Shown here in pieces: positions 38,677 through 50,479 of a DNA stretch of 64,000 nt. How positions within the stretch are numbered: position 1 is the stretch's first letter; every line of letters starts with the position of its first letter. A program made the translations under genes and the position numbers. The DNA comes from Terriglobia bacterium. Lineage in GTDB: Bacteria; Acidobacteriota; Terriglobia; Bryobacterales; Bryobacteraceae. The notes below the pieces were generated by a model. The model was not told the DNA's origin, did not search any database, and saw nothing but the letters and a program-made list of their open reading frames with translations. The stretch covers positions 62,001 through 126,000 of the forward strand of contig JAJPHN010000040.1 in NCBI GenBank assembly GCA_021325235.1. The letters run 5' to 3'.

Positions 38677-41136
38677 TTAGTTCCTCAGTGGCTTGCCGGT
38701 CTGGAGCGTGTGCGCGATGCGTTCCGCTGTTTTTGTTTCGCCGCAAAGCGCGAGAAATCCTTCAAGTTCGAGATCGAGGAAGTATTGTTCGCTCAGCGGC
38801 GTTCCAGGCGTCACGTTGCCTCCGCACAGCACATACGCCAGCCGGTTTGCGACCGTCACATCGTGATCGCTGATGTACTCCGCCTCTCGCAGCAGCCGCA
38901 CACCCATGCGCAGAGTCGCCAGCGCATTTTCGCCCGGCGCTGGTATATCCTCTCGCGGCGCCGGCGGCGCATATCCGGCTCCTGCCAATTCCAGCGCGCG
39001 AGCTTTGGCGTCCTCGAGCAGACGTTCGCGATTGAAAGTGATTCCATCGCCCGGCTTCAAAAACCCGAACGTGTGCGCTTCAAAAGCGGAGGTCGAGACT
39101 TTGGCCATGGCAATCGTCTCGAAATAGCCGCGCAGAAAATCCATGAGCTCGACGGTATCGCTCGCGCCTCCATTGGCAGGAGTTCCGGCACGCTCGATCG
39201 CGCGCAGAACCACTTCTTTGCAGCCGCCGCCCGCCGGGATCAGCCCAACGCCTGTCTCTACCAGACCCATGTAGAGTTCGGCATAGGCCTGTCGTGCCGC
39301 GCCATGCAGCGAAACCTCGCTCCCGCCGCCTAAGCAGAGATTGAACGGCGCCACCACCACCGGCCGCGGGCAGAACTTGATCGCCTGCGTCATTTTTTGG
39401 AAGGAACGGATCACGAGTTCAATCTCGTCCCACTCCTGCTCCTGCATCGCAAGCAGCAGCTGCATGAGATTGGCGCCAGCTGAAAAATTGCCGCCTTCAT
39501 TCGCGACGACGAATGCGTCGAAGTTTGCGACGGCTTCGCCCGCAGGATCGAGCGCCTGCGTCGTCAGAGTGAGGATATCGGTGCCGATCGCGTTCATCTT
39601 GGTGTGAAACTCGATGCACGCCACGCCGTCGCCGATATCGACCAGCGATGCGCCCGGATTTTCCCGCACTACGCCGCGCGAGGCTTTCGCCCGAGCGATC
39701 GAGATTGCGCCCGCCGCATGCGGCATCGGCCGGTATTCGCCGCTTGTCACGTCGAAATACGAATCATTCCGATACCAGCTCGTCTTGCCGCTCTCGAGCA
39801 GTTTTTCCACCGCCGGCGCAAGCGCGATTCCGGCCGCTCGCATCCGCTCCACTGTTCCCGGTACGCCAGCCGCATCCCACATCTCGAATGGTCCGAGCTC
39901 CCAGTTGAAACCCGCCTTCATGGCGCGATCGATACTGACAAGATCGTCCGCGATCTCGCCAATCCGAAATGCTGAATAATTCCATAGTTCGGGCAGAATC
40001 TGCCAGTAAAAAGCAGCCGTCTGATCCTTGCGGGCATCTCCCGAGAGCAGCAGTTTCAAACGTTCGGGAAGCGTACCGGCATTCTTCGCGATCTCGAGCG
40101 CCGGAAATTTTGGCTTCTCCGGTGCGCGGTAATCGAGCGTTTTCCAGTCCAGCGCCAGCCGAACCTCTTCGCCATTTTCGCCGCGCACTTTCTTGTAAAA
40201 GCCCTGCCTGGTTTTGTCGCCCAGCCACCCGTTTGCGAGCATTTTCTGCAAAAAGTCGGGCAATTGCAGATCCGAGCGCTCATCTTTCACTCGCTCAAAG
40301 AAGTTTTTCGCGACATGCGCGAAGACGTCGATCCCAACCAGATCGCTCAGCCGAAACGTGCCGGTCTTGGGCCATCCGAGTACGGCTCCCGTCAGCGCAT
40401 CCACCTGCTCGATGGTCAGAGCCATCTGCTGCATGACACGAATCGCATTCAGCAGCACGAAAATGCCGATTCGATTGCCAATGAAGTTCGGCGTGTCCTT
40501 TGCACGCACGACCGTTTTGCCCAGCCGCTTTTCAGCGAAACTGGTAATCGCCTCCACCGCGCCCGGATCAGTCTCGCGCCCAGGAATAATTTCGAGCAAT
40601 TGCATGTAGCGAGGCGGATTGAAAAAATGCGTGCCGAACCAGTGGCGCCGAAAGTCGCTGTCCATTTCTTCTGCAATCTGTTCGATGGGCAGCCCGCTCG
40701 TATTGGTCGTCACAATGGCATAGGCCGCGCGAAAGGGTGCAACTTTGCGCAGCAGATTTCGCTTGATCTCCAGATCTTCCGCCACCGCTTCCACAATCCA
40801 GTCACAATCGCGCAGCAACTCGAGGTCGTCTTCGAAATTCCCGGTTGTGATCCGTCGCGCCAGATCAGCTTCGAAGAAAGCGGCCGGCTTCGCACTCTTC
40901 AGAGCGTTGAGCGCATTCCGGGCCACTTTACTTCGCTCCTCACCAGGTCCGGCGCTCGCCACATCCAACAGCACGACCGGCAAGCCTGCATTCGCGAAAT
41001 GGGCCGCAATACGCGAACCCATGTTCCCCGCCCCGAGCACACCCGCTTTGCGGATCAGCCACTTGCGCTTCGGCTTCGATTCGCTTTTCGCACTGGTCAG
41101 CGATTCTGTCGCTTCGCTCTGCACCACGCTGCTCAT
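38677..41136 (-). CDS. fadN: Bifunctional 3-hydroxyacyl-CoA dehydrogenase/enoyl-CoA hydratase
   Basis: 819 aa. The NAD-binding hydroxyacyl-CoA dehydrogenase is N-terminal (GAGNMGSRIA at 35-44, HWFGTHFFNPPRYMQLLEII), followed by its helical C-domain, and the enoyl-CoA hydratase/isomerase part is C-terminal (from about 500; FNLCLGGGSEVSLHGAA oxyanion region). This order is that of Bacillus FadN, the reverse of E. coli FadB. Its ATG overlaps the tetR stop (ATGA), coupling it to its likely repressor. Confidence 0.93.
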   Translation of the reverse strand: MSSVVQSEATESLTSAKSESKPKRKWLIRKAGVLGAGNMGSRIAAHFANAGLPVVLLDVASAGPGEERSKVARNALNALKSAKPAAFFEADLARRITTGNFEDDLELLRDCDWIVEAVAEDLEIKRNLLRKVAPFRAAYAIVTTNTSGLPIEQIAEEMDSDFRRHWFGTHFFNPPRYMQLLEIIPGRETDPGAVEAITSFAEKRLGKTVVRAKDTPNFIGNRIGIFVLLNAIRVMQQMALTIEQVDALTGAVLGWPKTGTFRLSDLVGIDVFAHVAKNFFERVKDERSDLQLPDFLQKMLANGWLGDKTRQGFYKKVRGENGEEVRLALDWKTLDYRAPEKPKFPALEIAKNAGTLPERLKLLLSGDARKDQTAAFYWQILPELWNYSAFRIGEIADDLVSIDRAMKAGFNWELGPFEMWDAAGVPGTVERMRAAGIALAPAVEKLLESGKTSWYRNDSYFDVTSGEYRPMPHAAGAISIARAKASRGVVRENPGASLVDIGDGVACIEFHTKMNAIGTDILTLTTQALDPAGEAVANFDAFVVANEGGNFSAGANLMQLLLAMQEQEWDEIELVIRSFQKMTQAIKFCPRPVVVAPFNLCLGGGSEVSLHGAARQAYAELYMGLVETGVGLIPAGGGCKEVVLRAIERAGTPANGGASDTVELMDFLRGYFETIAMAKVSTSAFEAHTFGFLKPGDGITFNRERLLEDAKARALELAGAGYAPPAPREDIPAPGENALATLRMGVRLLREAEYISDHDVTVANRLAYVLCGGNVTPGTPLSEQYFLDLELEGFLALCGETKTAERIAHTLQTGKPLRN

Positions 41137-41849
41137 CTTTCTCCCTCTGTTATTTCAGGCAGGCGAAATTTACGTTTCCGCCGGTCCGTGAGTCCCTGCG
41201 TCAGAGTGCGCGCCAGTTCAGCCGCCACTTCGCGACCGGTCCACCCCCGCCCAGGTTCGAACCAGACCGCCAACGCATTCACGGCCCCTGCAATCGCAAA
41301 CGCGGCCAGTTTCACGTCGCACGCGCGCACCGATCCGTCCGCAACACCTTGCTGAATGAAATCGCGCAGTGCGTGATCGATCTCGCGCTTATACGCTCTC
41401 ACTTCGGCGCGCGCCGCCGGTGAAAGTTCGCGATCATCTTGCCGAACGACGCAGCGGCCGAAATCGCTCGCAATCACAATCGCATAGATATAAATGAAAC
41501 CCGCTACTTTCTCAGCACCGCTGCTGGTCTGACTGCGCAAGCGCTCGAGATGGGTGTCGATCAGCGAGACGCCGCGCCGATAGCACTCCAGATAAATCTC
41601 TTCTTTGTTCCGAAAGTAGTGATAGAGAGCGGGTTTAGTGATCCGAAGCTGTTCGGCCACTTCGCTGAGCGAGGTACGCCAGAAGCCGCGCTCGAGAAAC
41701 AGCCGCACGGCAACGCGCAGAACTGCTTCTTTCTTACTGTCCGGGTCACGGCGGCGGTTGATGAACGCTCGCAGGTGAATGCCTGGCTCGTGCGACGGCA
41801 AGCTGTTTCTTCGTTCGCGCTGCGCCGCGGTTGACACGCCCATTCCCAC
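41133..41849 (-). CDS. TetR-family regulator of beta-oxidation genes
   Basis: Up to 238 aa. The helix-turn-helix covers about residues 40-87: VLRVAVRLFLERGFWRTSLSEVAEQLRI followed by TKPALYHYFRNKEEIYLECY (two separate pieces). The C-terminal ligand domain ends in a basic tail (RRKRKFRLPEI). By position it is the acyl-CoA-responsive repressor of fadNAE and the divergent acyl-CoA ligase. The first ATG is close to its promoter, so a start at a later codon (for example 41843) is possible. Confidence 0.9.
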   Translation of the reverse strand: MGMGVSTAAQRERRNSLPSHEPGIHLRAFINRRRDPDSKKEAVLRVAVRLFLERGFWRTSLSEVAEQLRITKPALYHYFRNKEEIYLECYRRGVSLIDTHLERLRSQTSSGAEKVAGFIYIYAIVIASDFGRCVVRQDDRELSPAARAEVRAYKREIDHALRDFIQQGVADGSVRACDVKLAAFAIAGAVNALAVWFEPGRGWTGREVAAELARTLTQGLTDRRKRKFRLPEITEGER

Positions 41850-41859
41850 CTGATATCTT
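41831..41859 (+). promoter_or_regulatory. Sigma70 promoter of the acyl-CoA ligase gene
   Basis: Perfect -35 TTGACA (41831-41836), 17-nt spacer, -10 TATCTT (41854-41859). Transcription would start near 41866, about 54 nt before the ATG at 41920. The -10 overlaps the left arm of a palindrome, which places a bound repressor directly over the promoter. Confidence 0.7.
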
Positions 41860-41872
41860 ACTCACCGGTAAG
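41857..41872. promoter_or_regulatory. Probable TetR operator between tetR-fadNAE and acyl-CoA ligase
   Basis: CTTACTCACCGGTAAG: 5-bp perfect arms (CTTAC/GTAAG) around CACCG. It overlaps the -10 of the rightward promoter and the likely leftward promoter region (TTGCGT, 16 nt, TAAGAT on the minus strand). Length, symmetry and position fit a TetR dimer site controlling both directions. Confidence 0.65.
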
Positions 41873-41919
41873 AAAAACGCAAGTGGCTCCGCAAAGCCAC
41901 TGTTCGGAGGCGTGCCGCG

Positions 41920-43686
41920 ATGCAGCAATCGTCGCAACCCAAGACGGCCGCAGATCCGTCCCACTTAGAGATGACGGAAGCGGAACTACTCACTCCGTCG
42001 CTCCAAGAGCGTACGAAAGCCGTTGAGCTTCCGCTCGATCGCGCCTATTACTGGGAGAGAAAACATCCTCACCGTTTATTTCTCACCCAGCCGTTGAACG
42101 GTCGCGCACGCCACTGGAACTGGCGCGAGACGATGCAGGAATCGCGCCGCGTAGCAGCCTATCTCAAGGCGCAGAACTGGCCGTCGGGCTCGCATATTGT
42201 CATCCTTTCGCGCAACTGTGCGTGGTGGATCATGGCCGAGTTCGCCATCTGGATGAGCGGCCATGTCACGGTTCCGATTTACACATCCTTAACACCCGAG
42301 GCCGCTCGTCGGCTCTTCGCGCACTGCGACCCGGTGGCCTGTTTTCTGGGAGCTCTCGATAATCCGGAACTGGTGGCTGCAGTTGGCCGCGGGATCGCAA
42401 CCATCCGCTTCCCCACCGCTCCTCCTTCCGCCGGCCTCGATTGGCAGACGATCCTTGAAAATACGCCTCCGCTCTCCGGCAACCCGCAGCGAGAGGCCGG
42501 CGAGCTCGCCACTATTATCTACACGTCCGGCACCACCGGCGCGCCGAAAGGCGCTATGCACTGCTTCGCCGCGTTTTCGTATTTCGCAAAAGCGGTCGAG
42601 CAGGTCACCGGATCGCGCAGCAATGAGCGCGCCATCTCATATCTTCCGCTCGCGCATATTGCCGAACGCGCACTTACAGAAACCACCAGCCTGTATCGCG
42701 GCTGGCGCATCTTTTTCGGCGAAAGCAGCTCCACTTTCTTTCGCGATCTCAAGCGCGCCCGACCCACCGTTTTCTTCTCTGTTCCGCGTCTCTATGCCAA
42801 ATTCCAGGCCGGCGTCTTCGAAAAGGTTTCACAGCCGAAGCTCGAACGCTGGCTCGGGATCCCGCTCCTCGGCTTTTTCGTCCGTCGGCGCATTTTACGC
42901 CAGCTTGGCCTTCACCGCGTGCGCATGGCCGCCTCCGGTTCAGCGCCGATACCTCTCGAGCTCGTGCTCTGGTTTCGCCGCCTCGGGCTGCCTTTGGCCG
43001 AAGGATATGGAACTACCGAATCTGGCATTACGCATACTGCGCCACGCGGGCAGTTCCGCGCGGGCACAGTCGGTAAGGATGCTCCGGGGGTGGAGACGCG
43101 TATCAGCCAGGAAGGCGAAATTCAGGTGAAAAGCCCGATGAACATGACCGGGTACTATCGCGATCCGCAGGGAACGGCGGCCGCTTTCACCGCCGATGGA
43201 TTCATCCACTCCGGCGATCTCGGCGAAATGGATCGTGACGGCTGGCTCCGGATAAAAGGCCGGATGAAGGAGCAGTTCAAGACCGCCAAAGGCAAATACG
43301 TAACACCCAGCGCGATCGAGATGATGCTCGGCACGCATCCCGCAATCGAGATGTGCCTGGTCATGGGATCTGGCTTGCCTGCGCCTGTTGCCATTGCAGT
43401 GCTCACCCCACCAGCTCGCGAAAACGCGAAAACAGCCGAAGGGCGTCTCGCTCTCGAACACTCGCTCGCCGATCTCCTGGATCGCGTAAATGCCGCTCTA
43501 GCGCCCCACGAGCGCATTGCAAGCGTCACGCTTACCGACGCGAAATGGGGCATCGACAACGGTCTGTTGACTCCAACTCTGAAGCTTCGCCGCGCGCCAC
43601 TCGAACTACGCTACTCTCCGTTTATCGAGCAATGGCGCGCACAAGCCAAACGAGTGGTGTGGCATTTTGAGACCGAGAAAACTTGA
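41920..43686 (+). CDS. Long-chain acyl-CoA ligase (AMP-binding)
   Basis: 588 aa. The ATP/AMP motif is IIYTSGTTGAPKGAMH; the AMP-binding EGYGTTESG and the hinge GFIHSGDLGEMDRDGWLRIKGRMKE follow, and a C-terminal FKTAKGKYVTPSAIE region carries the lysine region. The sequence is of the long-chain (FadD/LcfA, FAA1-like) class. It activates fatty acids for the FadNAE pathway encoded divergently. Shared promoter region with a TetR-type operator. Confidence 0.92.
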   Translation: MQQSSQPKTAADPSHLEMTEAELLTPSLQERTKAVELPLDRAYYWERKHPHRLFLTQPLNGRARHWNWRETMQESRRVAAYLKAQNWPSGSHIVILSRNCAWWIMAEFAIWMSGHVTVPIYTSLTPEAARRLFAHCDPVACFLGALDNPELVAAVGRGIATIRFPTAPPSAGLDWQTILENTPPLSGNPQREAGELATIIYTSGTTGAPKGAMHCFAAFSYFAKAVEQVTGSRSNERAISYLPLAHIAERALTETTSLYRGWRIFFGESSSTFFRDLKRARPTVFFSVPRLYAKFQAGVFEKVSQPKLERWLGIPLLGFFVRRRILRQLGLHRVRMAASGSAPIPLELVLWFRRLGLPLAEGYGTTESGITHTAPRGQFRAGTVGKDAPGVETRISQEGEIQVKSPMNMTGYYRDPQGTAAAFTADGFIHSGDLGEMDRDGWLRIKGRMKEQFKTAKGKYVTPSAIEMMLGTHPAIEMCLVMGSGLPAPVAIAVLTPPARENAKTAEGRLALEHSLADLLDRVNAALAPHERIASVTLTDAKWGIDNGLLTPTLKLRRAPLELRYSPFIEQWRAQAKRVVWHFETEKT

Positions 43687-43719
43687 GCCGCGAGCCCGCT
43701 TTCGCGTATCGTGTGATCT

Positions 43720-44415
43720 ATGACCAAGTCCGTCCGCTGCTTGCTGCTGATTGTTCTTTCAACGCCCCTCTTCGCTCAGCAGGATTACGTTGGCCGCTTC
43801 GATGTCTTCAGCGGCTTCACCTGGTTCGATAGCCCGAGCGCCAAACTTCAGGAGCGCGGGTATCATCTGCAGGCCGGTATCAACGCCCGCACCTGGCTGG
43901 CGCTCGGCTTCGACTACTCGGTTGTGAGTGGAAGCCTCAATCTGACATCGGATCTTCTCAAACCGGCGCTGGCCACGCAGATCAACGGTCAGATCGCTCA
44001 GCTTCAGGCGCTCGGCGTGCTGCCGGCCGGTTACCAACTGAGCGTACCCACCGGTTCGACCACTCAAACCTTTGCCGCCGGACCGCAACTCGAATATCGT
44101 CACTTTCAAGCCGTAACACTTTTCATCCGCCCCTCGATAGGAGCCATCTACGAGGAAGCGCGCCCGCATCCGCACGACGCTTTCACCACCGCAGTTGTCA
44201 GCCAGCTCGCCCCATCCGGGAGCAAGACGGATTGGGAAGGCTTCTACGGTTTTGGGGGAGGAGTGGACCTGAATTTTTGGCGTCACGCCAGTCTCAGGCT
44301 ACAGGCCGATTTCGTTCACAATAGCCTCTTCACCGACATCTTGAAAAGTTCGCGCAACACGGTGCGTCTTTCCGTCGGTCCGTCGTTCCACTTCGGCCGG
44401 AATATTGTGCACTGA
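43720..44415 (+). CDS. Outer-membrane beta-barrel protein, OmpA/OprF-like barrel
   Basis: 231 aa with signal peptide ending STPLFAQ. Alternating-hydrophobic strands with aromatic girdles are visible (GRFDVFSGFTWFD, ARTWLALGFDYSVVSG, FAAGPQLEYRHFQAVTLFIRPSIGAIYE, HASLRLQADFVHNSLF) and the protein ends in a short strand (GPSFHFGRNIVH). It is an 8-stranded-barrel-like protein; ligand or role unknown. It is 33 bp after the acyl-CoA ligase gene, so may be co-transcribed and could aid fatty-acid uptake (inference). Confidence 0.75.
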   Translation: MTKSVRCLLLIVLSTPLFAQQDYVGRFDVFSGFTWFDSPSAKLQERGYHLQAGINARTWLALGFDYSVVSGSLNLTSDLLKPALATQINGQIAQLQALGVLPAGYQLSVPTGSTTQTFAAGPQLEYRHFQAVTLFIRPSIGAIYEEARPHPHDAFTTAVVSQLAPSGSKTDWEGFYGFGGGVDLNFWRHASLRLQADFVHNSLFTDILKSSRNTVRLSVGPSFHFGRNIVH

Positions 44416-45188
44416 TTAGAATTCAGTCGGATTTGCGGCTGCTCGTCCGGCGTGACGCGAAACTCAGCTGCTCCTCGAGATCCGCTGCAATCTCCGGATG
44501 ATGAGCGCGCAACAGGCCGAGATATTCATCGGTGGTTTCGGGCGGGCAGCCGCCGCGTGCCATAGGCCAGCTGAATCGAGCACCGTTCGAGAACGAGCGA
44601 AACATCTCGAACGACATCTCTTCGAGCAGCTCGTGCAGGTGGTTCCCCTTAATACCGGCACGGCGCAGCGCCTGTTGAGCGCTGGTCATCAGATGAATCG
44701 GCACTCCGGTCGCAAGCAGCTGAGCAGCGAAATACAGTGGTTTGGCGCCCGGCTTCAATTCGAAGACACGCGCATCACTGCGATCGAGCAGACGCTTGAT
44801 CTGGCGCACGGCCGCGATATGCCCCTCGACAACAAACCATCGTTTTCGGGGAGTCGGGAACGCGACCACCGAAGCCGTTCCGGCGCCGCATTCAGCCAGC
44901 GGCGCGAGTACGCTACTCGGCATGCAGCTTTCGCAAAGCACGATGAGAGAATCCTTGAGAACGAGATTGGCGCTCCGCAGCTCCGAAACAATCCGCGCGA
45001 CCGACTCGTCCGGAACCCGCAACAGAATCAAACGCGCGTCCTGTAATTCATCGTAGGTGGCAACCGGGTAGCCCGCGCCGAGAAAATTCGAGAGGCGGCG
45101 TGCGACACGCTGCACTCCGGCCTTCACGGGACCGATTTCATCGAGGACGCTCGGTAATCTCAGGACGGCAGATGATGTCGCATTGCCC

Positions 45189-47204
<2,016 letters not shown>

Positions 47205-47223
47205 TGCCTAGAGTATAAAGCTC

Positions 47224-48177
47224 TCAGGAAAGGCTCGGCAGCGATTCGGCGCGCTCTCGCTCGGCGTTGAATTCGCAGCCGAGTAGTGCGATGCAGGAGA
47301 TCAGATAAAGCCAGATCAGCAGCACAATAACCGTGCCGAGACTACCGTAAAACGCGTTGTAGTGAGCATGCGAAACGTAGGCTGCAAAGCCCGCCGTCGC
47401 GAGCATCCAGAGTACGGTGGAAAGCAGAGCACCGGGCCACACGCGCCGGAAGCGCGATCCCGCGCTTTTGCGAATCCGTTCCGGTTCGGGCCGGTAATTT
47501 GGACCGAAATAATAGAGCAACCCGGTCACAAAGGTAGTCGTCGCAAAAGCCACTGCATAACGGCCGATTTTCCAGCCGAGCTCGACCGGAATGCTCAACT
47601 CAGTGGCTCCCAGCCAGTGCACGATCGCCAGTTCAATGCGATTCCCGAACAGAATCAGACTGCTTGCGCCCACGGCGGGGAACGCCACGATGAGAACAAG
47701 AAAAATCGCCATCGCCCGCTGCTTGATAAATGGCCGCCCCGCTGGAATCCGATAGGCGGCCTGAAATCCTTCCATCAACGTAACCATCGCGCCCGAGCCG
47801 GCCCACAAAGAAACGCCAATTGCAATGGCCGAGAGCGGAATCGGCTTGGGCCCGTGCACACGCAGGCGCCACAGCACCAGATCCTCTGTTCCCGGCGGCG
47901 CGATCTGCCGCACGAAACGCGCGATCACCTGCACCACCGGCTCAGCATTGATTTGAAAGAGAATCGCAGTCAGCGTCGTGAAAATCGGAAACAGCGATAA
48001 CAACGAAGAGTACGCCGCGCCTTTGGCGATGCTGAAGCAGTTATCCTCGTATGCCGCTACAAATGCCCGCCGCAGCAACCACCAGGTGTGCGCGTAAAAC
48101 CCGAGCGGGACGACCAGTACATCCGGCTGATCCGTTGTCGATGCATTTTCCCGGAGCGTCGGAACGGTTTCGGCCAA
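47224..48177 (-). CDS. YihY/BrkB-family membrane protein
   Basis: 317 aa with about six TM helices: AYSSLLSLFPIFTTLTAIL, LSAIAIGVSLWAGSGAMVTLMEGFQAAY, FLVLIVAFPAVGASSLILFG, VAFATTTFVTGLLYYFGPN, GALLSTVLWMLATAGFAAYVSH and GTVIVLLIWLYLISCIALLG. The YFGPN motif and the spacing are typical of the family once mis-called ribonuclease BN. Function unknown; membrane integrity or transport is suggested. It is in a run of closely spaced minus-strand genes from the DinB gene to uvrB. Confidence 0.9.
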   Translation of the reverse strand: MAETVPTLRENASTTDQPDVLVVPLGFYAHTWWLLRRAFVAAYEDNCFSIAKGAAYSSLLSLFPIFTTLTAILFQINAEPVVQVIARFVRQIAPPGTEDLVLWRLRVHGPKPIPLSAIAIGVSLWAGSGAMVTLMEGFQAAYRIPAGRPFIKQRAMAIFLVLIVAFPAVGASSLILFGNRIELAIVHWLGATELSIPVELGWKIGRYAVAFATTTFVTGLLYYFGPNYRPEPERIRKSAGSRFRRVWPGALLSTVLWMLATAGFAAYVSHAHYNAFYGSLGTVIVLLIWLYLISCIALLGCEFNAERERAESLPSLS

Positions 48178-48200
48178 TATTCGTTGTCTCCGCTAGTCGA

Positions 48201-49442
48201 TCATAGCGAATTTTCAGCGCTGAGTCCGGCAAGTCTCCGCTCAATGAAGCGCCGCTCCACAGGATTCTCCAGCAGCCCGAGTGCGCGCCGGTAGCTTTCC
48301 CGCGCTTCATCGTTTCTACCCATCCGCCGCAGGACATCGGCCCGGGCCGCGTGCAGCAAGTAATACTGATCGAGACCGGAGCGCAGCCGGTCCATCTCTT
48401 CAAGAGCCAGATCGAGCGCACCCGCCATCGAAATCGCGGCCGCGCGGTTCAATGCCACAACAGGGCTCGCGTGAACCGCAAGTAACTGGTCATACAAGCG
48501 CCAGATCGCTCGCCAGTCTGTCGCGTCCGCACGTGCGGCCCGCGCATGTTCGGCGGCAATGCGAGCCTGCAGCTCATACGGGCCCGGTTTTCCGCTTCGC
48601 TCAACCCGATCAAGAAGCCCGATCGCTTCCGAAATCTGGGCGCGGTCCCACAGCGAGCGGTCCTGTTCTTCGAGCGTCACGAGTTCGCCCTCCCGCAACC
48701 GAGCGGCGCGCCGGGAGTCCTGCAACAGCATAAGCGCGAGCAATCCAATCGTTCCGGAATCCCGGGGCATGAGCTTGTGCAGCACTCGCCCGAGCCGGAT
48801 GGCTTCACTCGACAGGTCGGCACGAACCAGTTCGGCCCCGCTATGCGACGCATATCCTTCGTTGAAGATCAGGTAAATCACCGCCTGCACCGCGGCCAGT
48901 CGTTCCGGCAATTTCTCTGGCGCGGGCACCTCATATGGGATTCCCGCGTCGCGAATCTTCCGCTTTGCGCGTACCAGTCGCTGAGCAAGCGCCGTCTCGT
49001 CCAAAAGAAACGCTTTCGCAATTTCCGCGGTTGTAAGCCCTCCGAGTGTGCGCAACGTGAGCCCCACCTGCGCCTGCCGGTTCAAGGCCGGATGGCAGCA
49101 GGTAAACATCAGCTTGAGCCGCTCGTCCACAAAACTCAGTTCATCGCCTTCTTCTTCGCCGCGCGCCAGGCTGGAGTAGTGCTGTTCGAGTGCCGGTTCC
49201 TTCTCGCGCATCACACGCCGGTGCCGGAGTTCGTCAATTATCTTTCTTCGTGCCGCGAGCGTGATCCAGCCGGCCGGATTGTCCGGAATGCCCTGCTCGG
49301 GCCAGGTCTTCAGAGCGGACGCGAGCGCCTCCTGCATGGCTTCCTCGGCCGTGTCCATTGAACCCGAAATCCGGATCAGACCAGCCAGAATGCGGCCGTA
49401 CTCTTCGCGAAATACGTCTTCGATTCGGCCGCGGACATCCAT
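48201..49442 (-). CDS. ECF sigma factor with C-terminal extension (ECF42 type)
   Basis: 413 aa. Region 2 ([52 protein letters not shown]) and region 4 ([35 protein letters not shown]) are clear, followed by about 230 extra residues of helical TPR-like sequence (DUF6596), which includes [19 protein letters not shown]. This long form is the ECF42 group, which works without an anti-sigma and is linked to DGPF/YCII proteins; the DGPF gene is indeed 18 bp upstream. Confidence 0.92.
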   Translation of the reverse strand: MDVRGRIEDVFREEYGRILAGLIRISGSMDTAEEAMQEALASALKTWPEQGIPDNPAGWITLAARRKIIDELRHRRVMREKEPALEQHYSSLARGEEEGDELSFVDERLKLMFTCCHPALNRQAQVGLTLRTLGGLTTAEIAKAFLLDETALAQRLVRAKRKIRDAGIPYEVPAPEKLPERLAAVQAVIYLIFNEGYASHSGAELVRADLSSEAIRLGRVLHKLMPRDSGTIGLLALMLLQDSRRAARLREGELVTLEEQDRSLWDRAQISEAIGLLDRVERSGKPGPYELQARIAAEHARAARADATDWRAIWRLYDQLLAVHASPVVALNRAAAISMAGALDLALEEMDRLRSGLDQYYLLHAARADVLRRMGRNDEARESYRRALGLLENPVERRFIERRLAGLSAENSL

Positions 49443-49460
49443 CTCGACTGGCGGCGAGCG

Positions 49461-49811
49461 TCAGATCCGCCGCACCGGCCGGACCTCGATCGAGCCTTCG
49501 CCTCCAAAACATCCAGTCGGCATCTTCCTGGCCCATTCGAGCGCCTCGTCCAGATCCTTGCAGTCCAGAATGTAGTATCCGGCGAGTTGCTCTTTTGTCT
49601 CGGCGAACGGTCCGTCGGTGATCATCGCTTCACCATTTGCATATCGGATCGTTGTCGCCGAAGACACCGGCTCGAGCGGCTCTCCGGCGCGCAGCACACC
49701 GCGCTGGCTGGTCTCTTCCATCAGCGCGCGGTGGCCTTCCGCCACTTTCTTCAAAGCCTCCGGGTCGGGTTCACCCTGTTCTTTCGAATACACCAGAAAC
49801 ATGTAGCGCAT
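49461..49811 (-). CDS. YCII/DGPF-domain protein linked to ECF42 sigma factor
   Basis: 116 aa from ATG 49811 (MRYMFLVYSKEQGEPDPEAL). It contains the hallmark TDGPFAETKEQLAGYYILD and a conserved His (EGHRALMEE) of the YCII fold. DGPF proteins are the usual genomic partners and targets of ECF41/42 sigma factors; their biochemical role is unsettled. It is 11 bp after the DinB-family gene and 18 bp before the sigma gene. Confidence 0.92.
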   Translation of the reverse strand: MRYMFLVYSKEQGEPDPEALKKVAEGHRALMEETSQRGVLRAGEPLEPVSSATTIRYANGEAMITDGPFAETKEQLAGYYILDCKDLDEALEWARKMPTGCFGGEGSIEVRPVRRI

Positions 49812-49822
49812 AAAGAGTTGTT

Positions 49823-50383
49823 CTAAGACTTGGGGAATTGAGAATCGCCCTTGATTTCGAGAATCTGGAGACGGTGCCTCTCCGTATGTGCACCCACCAG
49901 AAGCACCCATTGATAAATATCGATGGCCCCGACTACCGGGTGCTCGCGAAAACGCTCCCGCAGGTCAGGGGTACTTGCCAGAAAGTCCCGGGTGCGCTCA
50001 CGAGCAACGAGAAATCGCGCTACCGCGGCCTGCGGGCGCATTGTGCCGCTCGGTAAAAGCCGCTCCGGTGCACTGATTTTTATTCCGCGATTGATGCCCA
50101 TCGAGACCACGTCGCGATCGAGTAGCCGCTGGCGACCCGGCTGCCACATCGACAGCTGATCGAACAGAGCCGCCGTGTTCTGGAGGAACAACGTCTCCAC
50201 GATCCCGAGATGCTCAACATTGTCACCGACCGACCACCGCTCAGGCGATGACCTGAACGTCCATTGGGTTTCGCTTAAATCGGCGATCGCTTCCACCAGC
50301 TCATCCCTGGTCTTGGTCAGATACTCCGACGCTTCTTGAAACTCTTCTCCCGTAAGTGGCTGCACACTCGATTCTATGGTCAT
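49823..50383 (-). CDS. DinB-family putative metal-dependent protein
   Basis: 186 aa, a DinB-like four-helix bundle. Putative metal-binding histidines are in VGDNVEHLGIVE and VGAHTERHRLQI, the usual His-x3-His-like pattern in this fold. Some relatives act in bacillithiol or mycothiol chemistry; others are only DNA-damage-inducible. It is first in the DinB-DGPF-ECF42 operon; a perfect inverted repeat (50405-50421) lies just upstream. Confidence 0.85.
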   Translation of the reverse strand: MTIESSVQPLTGEEFQEASEYLTKTRDELVEAIADLSETQWTFRSSPERWSVGDNVEHLGIVETLFLQNTAALFDQLSMWQPGRQRLLDRDVVSMGINRGIKISAPERLLPSGTMRPQAAVARFLVARERTRDFLASTPDLRERFREHPVVGAIDIYQWVLLVGAHTERHRLQILEIKGDSQFPKS

Positions 50384-50404
50384 AACAAATCTTCACCTAT
50401 ACAA

Positions 50405-50421
50405 CGCGCGAGAATCGCGCG
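50405..50421. promoter_or_regulatory. Perfect inverted repeat upstream of the DinB-DGPF-ECF42 operon
   Basis: CGCGCGA-GAA-TCGCGCG, 7-bp perfect arms, 3-nt centre, 22 bp before the DinB ATG and next to a TATAGG -10-like element on the minus strand (about 50400). It could be an operator or a leader hairpin. Low-complexity CG content makes chance occurrence possible. Confidence 0.3.
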
Positions 50422-50479
50422 ATTCGACGCCCTCGGCAGGATTTTTTTTCGCTGCGGGATCAGGCTAGTTCGCCGTGAA

